A stretch of 64,000 nt of DNA, taken from NCBI GenBank assembly GCA_008933995.1, contig WARS01000032.1, positions 5,379,133 through 5,443,132 on the forward strand, given 5' to 3'. Below the pieces are notes generated by a model. That model had not been told where the DNA came from. It worked only from the letters and a program-made list of their open reading frames with translations, and did no database searches. The stretch comes from Datnioides undecimradiatus. Its lineage: Eukaryota; Chordata; Actinopteri; Lobotiformes; Datnioididae. Positions 12,741-35,615 of this stretch are shown in pieces. The position numbers and the translations under genes are program-made. Each line of letters begins with the position of its first letter. Position 1 is the stretch's first letter.

Positions 12741-14226
12741 CTAGCTCACTGTCAGTCTGTCGGTTAAATTAGTCCGCCTTGTATGAGCTGTAAGGGTAAC
12801 TAGCTATTTGTTGGTTTTGCTGTAATCCGCTGGCTGAATTCAGTAGCCATATAAAGCTAACAAGTAGCCTAAGCTCCTTATACTGTTTGACTTGTGGCTC
12901 AGTGCCACAGTGTTATTAGCTAACCAGCTCTCATGCTAGCTTTAGCAGGACTGCAGTGCCTGTGCGTCTGTCTCTGCTTGTTCGTCAGCCAAAGAAAAAC
13001 TGCTTTCTTGCTACTTTTGTAGCCGCTTGTGTGTAAATGTTGAAGCCCACCATCCCAAATATACTACCATAAATGCAATGGAGGCTATTTACTGACATGA
13101 CAAGAATACCAGATATGTGTCTCCTCTCAGTGAGCACAACATGTGGAGGAGTGTGCATCCTTTCAAGCTACTGAGGTAGTGTCTTAAATCAGCATCCTCT
13201 GCCTCTGCAAAATCATATCAGTTTGTGAGAAACAGGGTTAATATGCTGCAGACACTGCCTTAGCTGTCCCATGATCATCTGATAAAGACAAGCTGGAGTC
13301 CCTGGATAGTAAAATAATCAGTTGCATGATGTTGGTTAGTATTAAAATCAAATAGTGGAGACCAAAGTATTTGAATTGCTCGGGTGTGCTAAGCTGAACA
13401 TGCAAACAAGCATTTGTTTAAAATCACAACAGACTCCTGGTTGTCCACCTTTGATCTTCCAAAGTTAAACTGTACAGAGTAGGGGAAGCCCTGTGAGATT
13501 CATGACTATGCAGTTTGGCTTTACACATTGGCACGAGTTTCATGCATGTTTGATGAAATTTGATCTGACTGTTGACTGACATGTAATCTGTACTTTTGGG
13601 CTAATGAGCAGCAAAATGGGGCCCCAGTTTATTCCAGAAACGGTTCCAATATATATATATATGTTCAGGAGCTTTCCAGTCTATCCACAGTCCTTCAGTC
13701 ACTGACCAGCTTCACTTACGCATCTACACTGTTGGTAACAAGCCTGCGACTAGGAATCCGTAAAACAGCTAAAATCATTTAAAAGTCCATATTTTCTCAT
13801 GGTGATTTATAGCTAGATGAGGTGAATGTCTGCAAAATCACATATGAAGAGTAAAGCAGGTGTTCAGGGCAAATTCACTGACCAAATTTTAAGTGTTATA
13901 AACCCAAAAGTGGAACTGGTTTTGTGTTTTGCCAGGAATAAGAACTAAGTACAGATCAGCAGAGATCTAATGAACAATAACTAAGATCACTTTATGGTTC
14001 TGCAATTGTTAATAAATGATAATATTGAATTAAGAATTAGGAATTACTGGAAATTCGTAGTGTAGTGCAGCAGCAATGTAGGAGAGGCAAATCTAAAAAC
14101 AACAATAAATAGATTTCTAACTGTATAAACAGAGGTAAACAAACAGTCACAGAGTTATCACCCTCTCCCGCTCTGGTCACAAGCTTGTTTCAGCTACCTC
14201 AGGGTTTTGTTGTGCCTGTAGCATGA

Positions 14227-23883
<9,657 letters not shown>

Positions 23884-24021
23884 CACACACACACACACAC
23901 AAATGCACACACGACGAGGCTATAGTCTGTAAAAAACTCATTCCCCATTAAACGACACTGCTCCTTCTGCACAATTAACACTGTCACACTCTGTCTACAC
24001 ACTTGACACTTGCAGCCTGAA

Positions 24022-24058
<37 letters not shown>

Positions 24059-25372
24059 GTGAATGATCTTTCACTCCTTCTGTAGAAAACCAAGTGGATA
24101 CAAACCTGTGACACATCAAAAGCACATAAGTTGCATGTTCTTACTTTTCTTTTCATTCGTCACACAGGTCGTTGATATCTTGGAGGTAACACAGCCAGAT
24201 TATTTGTTGTTTGTTACAGCATCACTTCACCTTCATGTGGTCCCATCTTACATTTCACTCCTTACACAAACACACCAGTCAGTTGCTGCATGTCCTTTTC
24301 ACTGGGGAGTTGTTGAGGTTATACAGGACAGAGTGCTTTGTTCATGACTGTGCCTTCCTCGAGTTCTAAGTTTCCATAACAAAAATGTAAACAAAAAAGA
24401 TGAAAAAAAGATAAAATGGTCATTTTTCAAGATCAGATTTTAAGTCATTTTGAGAAATCCTACATTCCTTCTTTTTTTTGCATATCATTTTTTTACAGCT
24501 GGTGTTATGCTGCTATTGGGAAAACAAAACGAGTTGACGTTACGGTGTAAAATGTAACATTTTTCAGTGTCAGTAGTGAGCTTACGCCCCATCAAGAGGC
24601 TGAATCTAAGGAAGTCATACTTATCTGTTGAGCAGTCAGCTGTTGCTTCCCGTGGGATGTGCTGATGTGTAACGTTACTGTATCCCCTGCATTACTACGA
24701 CTCAAAATGTGTAAATTAGCTCGTGCATTTGTTTTGAAAATCTGAAAATCTGTGGTTTTTTTTGCGCTGAAGCTGTTGACAGTGTTTTGCAATGGCTTGC
24801 TTGCAATGGAGGATTGTTATTAAGTTGGCATCAAAGGGAAATATGAAGTGTAATTTGTGGCGTTGTAGCATCCGTTAAAGATTTTTCAGTGTTCAAAAGC
24901 TTTGGTTTGTCTACTGCTGTAATAATATAATAACAGTAGGTGGCGGTCTTTCCCCATAACAAGGGTGTAACCATATGCACAATGAAATCTGAGTGAGTGA
25001 ACGGGTGTTTTCCATATTTATTTAGATCCAGTATTTGGGGCATATGCATTTTATTTTCTCGTATTTTACATGCGCACTTTGTCTTTTAACATTGTCTTCT
25101 AATATTGATTTACTTACAAAGATGCATATTTAAGTTTTTATGTTAATGTATAGTATATATTGTTTTAAACAAATAAGGCCAAACTAATACGTACATAGAT
25201 GTATTTATTTCAGTTGGGTTTATGTATGTACAGTTAATAGTAGGTTTTTGAAATGCTAGTGGCACATGTATTAAGCCTTTCTAATGCTTGTTTTTAAAAG
25301 TGATTTAAATTAATTCAAGCTAGCTCAAGTCTGACTGCTGGTACGTTCAATAAAGTGTCTTTTACATGAGCT
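23884..25372 (+). other. wdr47: wdr47 3' UTR with poly(A) signal
   Basis: AT-rich with no exon-like ORF. It begins with CA microsatellites (about 23883-23900 and 24022-24053). A canonical AATAAA at 25349-25354 is followed by a TG-rich stretch, a good candidate for the wdr47 cleavage site at about 25.37 kb. This gives a 3' UTR of roughly 1.5 kb. Confidence 0.6.
24022..24053. repeat. (CA)n microsatellite in wdr47 3' UTR
   Basis: ACACAC run of about 16 units, preceded by a shorter CA run immediately at the stop codon (about 23883-23900). Confidence 0.9.
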
Positions 25373-25454
25373 GTATTGTTTGTGATTTTTTTAAATGAAC
25401 AGTTTATGTTGGACATTTAAATAAGTCAAAACAAGATGGCTACATGAATGAGGC

Positions 25455-25460
25455 TTTATT
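25455..25460 (-). terminator. gpsm2: gpsm2 poly(A) signal
   Basis: TTTATT on the plus strand reads AATAAA on the minus strand, about 0.6 kb downstream of the gpsm2 stop codon. The wdr47 poly(A) signal on the other strand is only about 100 bp away. Confidence 0.5.
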
Positions 25461-26066
25461 CCTTTGACCTCATAGAAACATTTAGTACAAAAGAGCATAA
25501 GGGGCTGTACACGGGTTAATTTCATTGCTTAGAATACATTTTCCTTTGCCTTGATGCTAACTCTTAACCAAAAAAACATCCTCACATATAAACAAAAGAC
25601 ATGAAAAGAGTGCTGTACCTGTGTCCACCCTGACTCAGACACTTGTGTGATTATAACCACATCATTTTGTAGTGGTGGGACGGCAGTTAACAGAATCATA
25701 ACAATCATAAAAGCATAATAAATATAAACATAACTGCAGTTGTGTACTAAAAAATACACATACTGTGAAATGAAACTTGAAGTAGAGCAGTGGAGTACAG
25801 AAAACTGACAAACAAGGATTATAAAAAACATTGTCCCTGAAACTACTGAAAGTTTGTTAGTGTGCAAGTTGTGCGAAACAAGTCCTTGTTACTTTGAGAT
25901 TTCTTTTCCATGCTGTATGCTACACATAACTCTGACAGTGCTTTGTTTTGTCCAAAAAGACAAATGTAAAGAGACACAGGGCTTTCTCCTCAGGGACAAC
26001 GCTGTCCACACCTTCATGACATTAAAAAACAACAATAAAAACCTGGCTGTCCCTTCTGTGCTGAGG

Positions 26067-26864
26067 TCAGTTGGAGCCAGAGCTGGGCGGCCTGGATGCC
26101 GCGTTTGCAGCAGAAGGCAGGGTGACACGTTGCTCGTCCATTCGTTTGGCCTGAGAGCGCATGATGAGGCTGAAGAAGTCCTCGTCTGGTACGGTTGGCC
26201 CTCGGACCGGAGGAGGTGGAGGAGCACAGCGCTGGTCATCCAAACGGGACCCCTGATGGAGTTAACAGAAGGAAGAAACAGTTTTAGATTTGGTTATGGA
26301 CATTTAAACCGTCTGTGTACCAAATGCATCATGTGCTCGTCATTGTGCAAGACAGTTAGGGTTTTGGTTCAGCACTGTGCATTTGGTGATATCAGGTACC
26401 TGGCACTTGACAAGCATATCGAAGAAGTCGTCATCAGGCTCAGCGCTGTCGGCGTTGGCCATCAGGTGGCTGAGCACGGCCTGGTTGCTGTTTTGATTAA
26501 GCCTGAGGCCGGGCAGGCTTCCCCCTGCTGCTGCCGATGATTCCTCTAACCGCCGGCCTTGCACACCCGAAATGTTGGCAGACTCTGATACAGCTACAGA
26601 CAGAATCAGTGAGGTCACAGGTTAACACTGGCATAAAGTGTCTGTGTCTGTGTGAAAACGAGGTGAAGTTGTGTGACGTTTGATTGTGAATGCAGTGGAC
26701 TCACATTTCCTGATGGCTCTGGGAGGGGACTCGGGACCACTGTTTAATGATAACCTGCTGCCCTTATCCTGTATTGAACAGCGCTGGTCATCCATACGGT
26801 TGCTCTGGAAACGGCTCAGCAGGTCAAAGAAGCCCTCGTCTCCAAGCATGTCAGAAGTGAGTCG
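26067..26864 (-). other. gpsm2: gpsm2 GoLoco-coding exons (three intact, one degenerate motif)
   Basis: Exon 26864-26705 encodes GoLoco 1. Exon 26593-26400 should carry GoLoco 2 and the first half of GoLoco 3, and exon 26252-26067 carries the rest. At the GoLoco 2 position (about residues 542-561) the sequence reads ESANISGVQGRRLEESS: the hydrophobic FLDLL helix and the DDQR end are lost, with only the Q..RRL core left. The following LPGLRLNQNS and VLSHLM blocks match human LGN, so the alignment is secure. Confidence 0.8.
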
Positions 26865-26949
26865 CTGACAAGGTACAACAACAGGAACGTGAAAATGCGG
26901 CAGAACAGGCCTTATTTGACGATAGCTGAGCGAGATTAAATGAGGTCTT

Positions 26950-26998
<49 letters not shown>

Positions 26999-29900
26999 TC
27001 ATCAGCTGACTGCACCCTGTGTACCTTCTGTGGTCCCTGAGCAGGCGTCTGGCTGGTGTCCAATGTGTTGCTGGTGTCCTGAAGGACCTTACTGGAGCCA
27101 CCAGCCTTATACTTTTTCCCACGCAGACGACTGACAAAGAAGAGCTTGGAGGAGCTCTTAGCCAGGGACGGTTTGGACTGTTTGGTCAGGATGTCGCTGC
27201 TCCACTTCTGACCCTTAAATACACAAAACTGGACGATAAGAGGACAAGAGCAACACACGCAAAGCCTGGAGAAGATAAACCACCAGTTATCTGTGGTCCT
27301 AATTTGAAAAATGTCTTAATATCTTGTTGATGAGCTCATATGACATGTTCTTACATTTATCTTATCTGGAGTGAGTTTCATCAGCTCCAGGTTCTCCATG
27401 CTATGTCTTCGGCTCATCCTGGGCCTCGCCCCTACAACACAAAAAGGCAAACACCTTTTATACCAACTGCAGTGTCAAAACCAAACATTTAACTTGTAAT
27501 TTGACCAACGTACCATGCAGGTTATAGTCTGTTTCCTTGTTCTCTGACAGAGTGGAGTTATTCGTGCTATAACTCAGACCCAGAACCATCTGCAGATCAG
27601 ATACGTTCATACGAGCTGTCAGCTCTCCGCTCCTGTCTCCAGTCTAGAAAAACCAAACCAAAAACACACATGCACAAAAGCTGTTCATTTTACAACAGAG
27701 GGATTTCTTTACTTCAAAGTAAACCCACCTGGAATATTGTTGCTTACAGTAAAAAGAAGAATGCAGGGACAATAGGAAGCAGAAAAAAGGACGTTTTCCA
27801 CCAGTTTTATTTACCTCTTTGCAGATCTCCAAGTGTTTCTCAGCAAAGTGCATGGCTTGGTCATGGTTTCCCAGTGCAGTGTGAGCATTTCCAAGACTCC
27901 AGCATGCACGGCCCTCCCCAATCCTACATTAAAGAAGCAATTCACATTTATGGCCACGGTTAAAATAAAAGAAACATCAGCATGAACTCTCGTCTCTGAA
28001 GTGAATGTGTGTGCGTACCTGTCATTGAGATCCTGGGCTATGATGAGATGCTTGAGGTGGTAGTCTATGGCTCTCTCATAATCCTGGAGAAGTGTGTAAG
28101 TGTTGCCTAGGCTGTAGCAGGCCTGGGCCTCCACAGCTCGATCCTTCAACTGCCTCGCCAGCTGCAGTGTCCTCCTGACAAACAGACGTGCTCGTTTAAA
28201 ACACCGCAAAGAGGACCCCATATTTACCCCTGGCTTCCTGCACGCCGCACGCCTTACTATCTCAGAAGAACCTGAGTCTGGGAAGAAGTTGTTTTTAAGA
28301 TGCTCGTGGAAGAAAGAAAAGCTAAAGCTTAATTTATGTTTGCTGGTGCAACACTCCCAAATGTGGTCTTTCAACAGAGATTTTATGTCACACCACACCC
28401 ATCATTTATATCTTGGCAGCAGTATGTTGAAACACAGAGAGGTGATAAAGTGGAGTGTTTGCTCACTAAGTGCTACCCTGCTGGTTTTAGCAAAATTGCT
28501 GTCGTCTCAGTCAGGAATGAGCAGAGTGCACAACCTTTTCTGCGTTTGAATAAGCAGGACAAGTGACAGCATTGTTTTAAATTACTCTGCCACTGTGGCT
28601 GAAGGAAAACTGTACCTCATCATTGCAATGTCTTTTTGGTTTACTGTGTAACAGTATTCTTCATAGGCATACCCTCTCACACTTTGCTATATAGAAAATA
28701 TCTATGTTGACATTTGTTAAGATTAATGTTTGTGCTTACTTGTAATGCTCAGCCGCCACTTCAAATTCCCCTAGGAAGATGTAGGCATTCCCTAGGTTGC
28801 AGTAAGCCCGTCTCTCTGCTGACCGGTCGCCAAATTCCTTTGCTATGAGCAGGCGCTGCACAATGAAAAGATACAATATTTGATTATTTCTGTTAAAACG
28901 ACAGAAATTACAGAAGCGACCAAGTCAGAGCGTAACAGTAATGTGTAGACTTTGCAAATAGGTTATGGTAGAGTATGGTATGGTATAAGGGTTTTTAGGG
29001 TCACACCCACCTGCTCGTGAGAAGCGACTGCTTTGCGAAAGTTTCCCAACAAGTAGTGCGTGTTGCCGAGGTTGCCGTATGTCCGGCCCTGAGCAGCACG
29101 ATCCCCAAGCTCCTTCACTATCGCCAAGTTCGCCCTGAAAATACAGAAAGAGTCAAATACACTGTGATGTAAGCCACACACATTCACCTGCACTACAGTC
29201 ACTTACTCGTAGTATTCAGCTGCCTTCCTCAGTGCCACCATGACCTCCTCTGGGAAATCCCCAGGCTCAGCTCCACTCCAGCAGATACTTTTGCCTTTGG
29301 CATGGTACACGTTACCAAAGTTATACAGAGCTCGTGCTTGACCCACCTAACACAAATCCAGGAAGGACATGTCAGTGGTGAAGACTGATGTCTTCTGAAT
29401 GTCCCTGTGCACAACAGTCATCACTATATGCTTTAAGATCCCGCAGCCTCACCTTGTCAGCAATGTCTCTTGCTATGTCCAAGTGTCTCTGACAGCAAAC
29501 CACAGCCTCGTCAAACCGCCCCAACACCTTTAATGTGTTTCCAAGGTTTCCACTTGCTTTGGCTTCCCCAAGCAGGTCACCAATTGTCCTAAGCAACACA
29601 TTGTGTTAGTAATAATAAATATAAAAATGATTTGAAACAGTGGAGTTCTTGCACAGGTCCAACCTGGTCAAGGTGAGGTCATGCCTGTGGAACTCCAGGG
29701 CCTTAGCGTAGTCGTGGAGGTGGAAGTAAGCATTGCCCAGCTGGCTGTAGATGGCACTGAGCACCTGCAGGTCCTCTGTTCCTACCTGGATGGCAGCTTC
29801 GAAGAAGGAGACGCCTGCTCTGTAGTCGCCCACTTTACAGAGCCGCTCACCCTCCAATGCCAGCTCCAGGCAGGACACCTCCATCCTAAAGCCGACAGAA

Positions 29901-32410
29901 ACAGAGTTAGTCCATCAGGAGTCTGTTTGAAAAAAAAGCAATAATAACCAAGCAGCACCAAAGTACCTCGATTCAAAGCCAACAGTTAAAAACCAATAAT
30001 GAAAAAGTCGTAGAGGGAAAAAAGATCTTCTCTGGCTGAGACCTACAGCCAACTGACCAAACTACCCTCAATACCAGGGAAGTGAGTTCTAAGCAAAGGC
30101 TTCCAATGGGGACTGCTGTTTATCTGCTTCCTTCCACCCACAGAGAACAATGGTTCACACTGAGGTTTGTTTGTTATGGTTGGTCTCACATCCTTTACAC
30201 ATGCTTCAGAACGTTAAGGGGGGTGATTTATACAGTTAACTGAAGCGGAGAGTCAGTGGATAACAATATTCTTCTTTCCCGTTTCTCAACTTTAAAAGAG
30301 AGTTTAAATGCTCAGTGCTGTGCCTTAAAGAATACACCCTATTGACTACATGCTGCACATGCTTCACAAGGTATTACTTCAAAACATTTTCAATCATACC
30401 AAAGGTTTTCAATGAGGGCATTGTTTCCATTAAGTTACCAAACTGCAGGAAAAAGAAGTTGCAGAAAATGTGTGTCAGCAACACTTGCAGCAGGGGCGGT
30501 TTTAAAAATACTTCACACTGTTGACAACTGAGATTTGTAAGCTGGTTCTTAAAGAGATACAGATAGAAAGATCTTTAACGAAAGACACAATCAAATTCAC
30601 ATTATGCTGAATTTCTGACAACACAGATTAGAAATGTTTTCTTTTCTATCTATACAGTTTGCAAATGGATGGATGTTGCAAATATCTTTCTGCAGTGTAG
30701 GAAAATAATAAATTTAGAAACAAGCACACAGTTACAAATGAGGTTAAGCTCAGGCGTTTCAAGGCCAGATGAAAGGAGTGTCAGTCGGACAATGGCTGGT
30801 AGTTTATCTGCGCATGGATTATCTTTAGATTAAGCAGCATATCTGCGCAAAGCAAAAATTGTTAGTGTGCCAACTTTTGTTTTTCAGGAAACTGTATTGT
30901 TGGAAAGAGATCAGCCCCACACAGTGTGTTTACTTCAAACCTTCCTCTTGTGCCCACCCAAGGTTTTGCCTGAAAGCTCTCAAAAGCTGGCAAAACATGA
31001 GACATAAACATAACATAAAAAAGACAATCTAGCGATGGTTTCCTCATGTGGAGTAATAGCTTACATAGTCTGGTACTATTAAAATGACACAAAAACACCA
31101 ACCAAAGTAGAGTGTTTCATCATCTGGCTAGGCTATAATTAGTGAACAAAGGCAAACATGGTGTTGTGAATAGTCAATGAAGCTCATGTAATCAGCAGTC
31201 CTGGGCCTTAAATTAGGTCATGAAATGTTTACCATGAAAACTTAACAACATACTTTTGCATCACTGTAGCTGCTGCCAACACTAGCCTACCTGTTCACTT
31301 TTTGGGTCTTACAACAACAGCACAGGGAACATCTGAGAGGCATCTACCAAGGTTTCCACTAGAAACACTTCCAGGGCGCAGCTCCTTGTCTTTATATGAA
31401 GCATGGAGACTCAAACTAAAGCCAACTTAGTAGTTTGTACTAAAAGATGGTAACCAACGGTCTGAAAAGTTAAAAAATTGATTTCCTTTTTTTGTGATAT
31501 CAAAACCACTGATAGTCTGATGTCATAGAGATAGGGCACTACGCACTGGAAACCTTCAGAAGACGCCTGTGGTGTTGTCACAGTATTAATTTCCAGTGCA
31601 TGGCAGCAGGGGGACTGCACATTCAGCATTTTCTGAGCTAATCCACTTTTCTTTCTTTCATGCTCTCTCTCCTGACCTGGTCACCTGAGATTACAGCTGT
31701 AGAGTGTGCGCCTGACAGATTACAGCACGGGTACGTGTTAAGTAGATTTATTAGACATGTCACAAGCGGACTGTGTTGCAATCTAATGGAGTCAAGTCAT
31801 TCATGATAATCATCCTCACTGTAGCCTCCATTGGAAAAAAAACAAACATCCCAAAACAGACACCTACATTATACAAATAAGTTTGACACACATGTTATGA
31901 AAAACAAAGCCAGGAGTAATGAATTTTTCAGGGCTTGTTAAATATTGAAGCTAACTGGGGCAGGTCGGTCTGGGTTTGGCAGGTTTCACCTGCTGCTAGA
32001 GAACTTTAGCTTGGTAGGTAGGACATCTGGTCACCAAACTCATAGAGAACACTATGAAAAGAGCCCACTACTTGATAATTTGACTTACGTCTAAATGTTT
32101 TCATCTATGTTAAACATAACACCATCACTTCCTCAACAACAAATAAATAAATAAATACCTTTTGTTATCTGACACTGACACAACCTATGTCACAAGCATT
32201 CAGATAATTATAAATATAAAGAGATTTTTCTTCTTTAAACCAATGACAAATAATCGCACTAACAGTCCATTCAGAAACTACTGAGGGGAAGAAAAAGCAA
32301 TCTACTTTACAACCATACCTTAGGTGAGAGAGGAGAGATTCCTACCTGTAGCGGACATGAAAGGACTGCTCTTCAGCTCGCGTGCTAACTACTGAGCCAC
32401 TGGTATCCAT
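26067..32410 (-). CDS. gpsm2: gpsm2 (LGN/Pins), TPR-GoLoco spindle-orientation adaptor
   Basis: Links Galpha-i at the cell cortex to NuMA/dynein to orient the mitotic spindle; also used in hair-cell polarity. Minus-strand exons in transcription order: 32410-32346, 29885-29664, 29588-29453, 29346-29207, 29134-29011, 28855-28740, 28174-28019, 27923-27815, 27643-27514, 27431-27355, 27213-27025, 26864-26705, 26593-26400, 26252-26067. Total 2004 nt, 667 aa. Eight TPR-type repeats (e.g. LGNAYFHLHDYAKALE, LGNTLKVLGRFDEA, LGNTYTLLQDYERAIDYH) occupy about residues 20-360. A linker follows (SMENLELMKLTP). GoLoco motifs: GDEGFFDLLSRFQSNRMDDQR (~496-516), DDDFFDMLVKCQGSRLDDQR (~595-614), DEDFFSLIMRSQAKRMDEQR (~629-648). 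The GoLoco normally second is degenerate. The C-terminus (stop 26069-26067) is shorter than in human. Confidence 0.96.
26951..26997. repeat. (GT)n microsatellite, CA-repeat on the gpsm2 strand
   Basis: The longest dinucleotide run in the window (about 23 units). On the minus strand it is a CA repeat starting about 28 nt downstream of the gpsm2 donor at 27024. Confidence 0.97.
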
Positions 32411-35400
32411 TGATGTGCATAATATGAGGGAAAATCCCAGTTTCGTTCCCGAAAAAATGGTTGCGTTTGAAAACAAGAGCCAAAAAAAGAAAAAAATAAT
32501 CTTTGGTCAAAAGGAGTCGGGCGCGAGGAGGAAAGCCAAACAAAAGAAAAGTCACCCGATGTGGTCAATTCTCAATTGTCCCTTTGGTGAATGTTGACAG
32601 GGGAAGGTAACCCCATGAGTGTTAGACAGAGCTGCAGAGTCCTGAATGGCAGTCCACACGGCTGCTTTCGTATACTGTGTGTTTTGCGTCACTGCACCTC
32701 AATCTCGTCAGCTGCCCTCTGTGAAGAGAACACAAGATGCTGTATGTGAAGCCTCACTCTGGCCACACGGTGCCATGGCAACACCAACCAAACAGCAGCG
32801 TGCACAAGTGGGGCAGGCAGGAAACGAGAGAACAGGGTGGGAATGGATGGATGGGGTCAACACAGGCAAGTTGTCAGTCTAAGACGACTCAATTCATCCA
32901 GGCTTGGAGATCTAAAGCTGCCACGAGGTGAGCAAGCAATGAATGCCACAGAAATGTAACCAAAGCAAGCAGAGATGGCAGGAAAGTCATCATCTCCAGA
33001 GCAAGTCATGGAAAAGAAAGGTCGACCTGTTGCATGATTTTTCAAGAAGGATGATCACTAAATAAAAACTGAGGCTCTGGAAAAATAGCAATTAAGATGA
33101 ACCTACTGTGTGTGTAACTTCCACCAAAGGAAAGGACAGTGATAAGCAAGCTACATGGATAAGATAGACTGCAGCAAGTAAAGACCAGAGCCAACCGTTA
33201 CCTCATTACTCCATGAGGTCATACACCCACTATAAGCTACACCCATTTGTCCCCCAAGTTTAACCCGTCAGCAGCTCCTCCCACACAAAATGGGAAATGG
33301 GGCAGATCAGTTCTTTGCAGTATTGAGGGGGTATTTTATAGCTTTAGCCAGATAAAAAACACAGATAGCAAACTGGTTGTGTTTATGAACATGAACATGT
33401 ATGTATAAGAATTACCTTACTGCTGATAAAGCACAAATATAAATACACTTGTATTTTACCATAATCTATGGATGAATTGAACTAAAACAGCCTCTAGCAA
33501 TTTATAGTTCACATCTATTGAGAAACTGCATTGTACGTGAGAGTGTGTGAGAATGAAATCAGTTGGAAGACAAACTAAAGCCCAGGGCTTAGGAGTCCGT
33601 GCAGTACATGTTCCTGCACATTATTATAATCACTGATTGATGTGTGCCAGGGCTTGTGCAGCCTTTTCCACCATTATATGCCAACTGGGTGTGTTTAAGA
33701 AGGCCCGTCTGTACTCACAAAGGTACAGTCAGCATGAACAAGTGTGTAAGAGGAACAAGTGATTCATGAGTCAGGGCACATCAAAGGAAACAAGAGGTTG
33801 TTTTTTAATGGTGGCTTCACAAGTAATCACTGACTCCTCGAGTCCCAAACAGGACATGATTTCATCCTAAACACACAGAAGAAGTGATCTATTTTCTTTG
33901 TGCTTACAGCCCATTGATGCACTAAAATGACATCTGCCACTGAGCACAAAACCTAAATATGGAAACACCGCTCAGCTCTACACCATGAGCCAGCACAAAC
34001 CTGCACCAAAACAAAAGAAAGAAACAGCTACATAAGTAGTGGGATACTGACCGGTAACTCTTCCTCACAGGAACAGGATATCTGGAAAGCCTAAAAGAAA
34101 AAAAGTGTTGTGAACATGAATAACTTTACATCAATAAACTGGTGTTGCAGTACTTGGTTTTCTGTGTCTGTGTATAAACACTTGTGTATTTTGCTATACA
34201 TGATCATGGGCACTATAATACAGGTTTGATATAATGAATGTTATCTAAATATCAGGTGACTTGGTACCCCATTCAATTTATACACTCTGTTGCCAACTTC
34301 TTGGATACACCTACCCAAAGACACCTACACATAATAAACTAGATATACCAAATAGAAAACAATGAGAGGATACTAATTGAAATACAGCCTCCAAATGACC
34401 ATGCATTTGAATTAACACTTGTCTATAACAGTTTTCATCAATCAATTAACAGTATATACCTGTATTGTATTCATTGCAGGGCTGTGCAAAAGTTTTAGCC
34501 AAGTGACCATTAAACAACATTAACATGTGTTGCGAGTATGATGTCTGTGTCTGTATCTGTGTTGAATGTTGTGAACAGATATGAGTGTGACTGCGTGTGT
34601 GTGTGTGCATGCCTGTATTACTGTGTATTGCTACACCATATTATATACACATTAATGCTACCGAGTACACATCAATACTTCACAGTACGACTCCTTCCAC
34701 TAAATTTGAAGGTTAAAAATACTTCATCATGTTACAGCATATGTTTGTGATTGTTGTAGGCATTACAGATGGGTGTAAACAAGCAGCACCATTGATTCCA
34801 ACTCATCAGTGATTAATTTCTACTGGACAAATCATTATCATGATGACCTCCAATCAGACAGATTTCATTTTCATAAACAGCGGATTACAAACATGTCACT
34901 TTGACGATGGTACGAGCGTTGGAGCCAGAGGTTTAACACCAGCTGGAAGCAACAACCTCGGGCAGTGAAATCATGCAGCTCTGGTTTACACAGTATCACG
35001 TCCAGCTAAGGTTTAGCTCGTTAGCATGTTAGCTTCTAAACTTACGTTAGACGATCCAGTTCGAACAATGGTGACTTGTCCTCTTCTTTACTTTGTCACA
35101 AGAATAAAAACATTGATCCGTTTTAAAAATTAAACGGGCGTCTATGAGTCATAAACAAACTGTACTATATCCAACCTAACTCCACATTACCCTTTAACTT
35201 TTATAAAACTTCGATTTAACTTCGAGGAGAAAGAAGAAAAGCCTCTTGACTGTAACTTGTGTTTTCGCCAAGTAGCGAATCAGAGGACGACATTCAAAGT
35301 TAGCCACGCCCCGAATAACAGTCATTGGACCAATAGATTTGAATAGAAAAGAAATGACGTATTGTTATCATTTAGCTGTCAGTACCTGGCAGGCAAACAC

Positions 35401-35615
35401 AAACTTTGTCATGTATGAAATTTCGACATCTTTTGCAGCACAAAAGACTATCTGGCCACAGTGTATTGTTAAAGGAACGGAGGATGTAATTTTTCCTCCC
35501 TCAAACCAATCAACACACAGTTAACCCGTAAAGTATTTTACTCGCTACATGTAAAGTACTACTGTTGTCCAAATTATCTTTACAAGCTAACGCTAACTAA
35601 CTTCTCAGTAGCCAT
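32411..35615. other. gpsm2 upstream / gpsm2-aknad1 intergenic region
   Basis: No coding exon recognised. A small GC-rich patch at about 32515-32540 upstream of the gpsm2 ATG could be its 5' UTR or promoter. A strong minus-strand donor (CTAAC|GTAAGT, boundary at 35046/35045) suggests an alternative noncoding gpsm2 first exon near 35.05-35.25 kb, which would make the 35.3 kb region a divergent promoter. This is inference only. The rest is AT-rich and featureless to me. Confidence 0.35.

Noticed and set aside
25529..25867. Minus-strand frame with hydrophobic protein
   Set aside because: It lies in the presumed gpsm2 3' UTR, lacks splice signals and homology.
32768..32782. GGTGCCATGGCAAC as an X-box upstream of gpsm2
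   Set aside because: One half-site is good but the other breaks the RYYNYY pattern; too weak to call.
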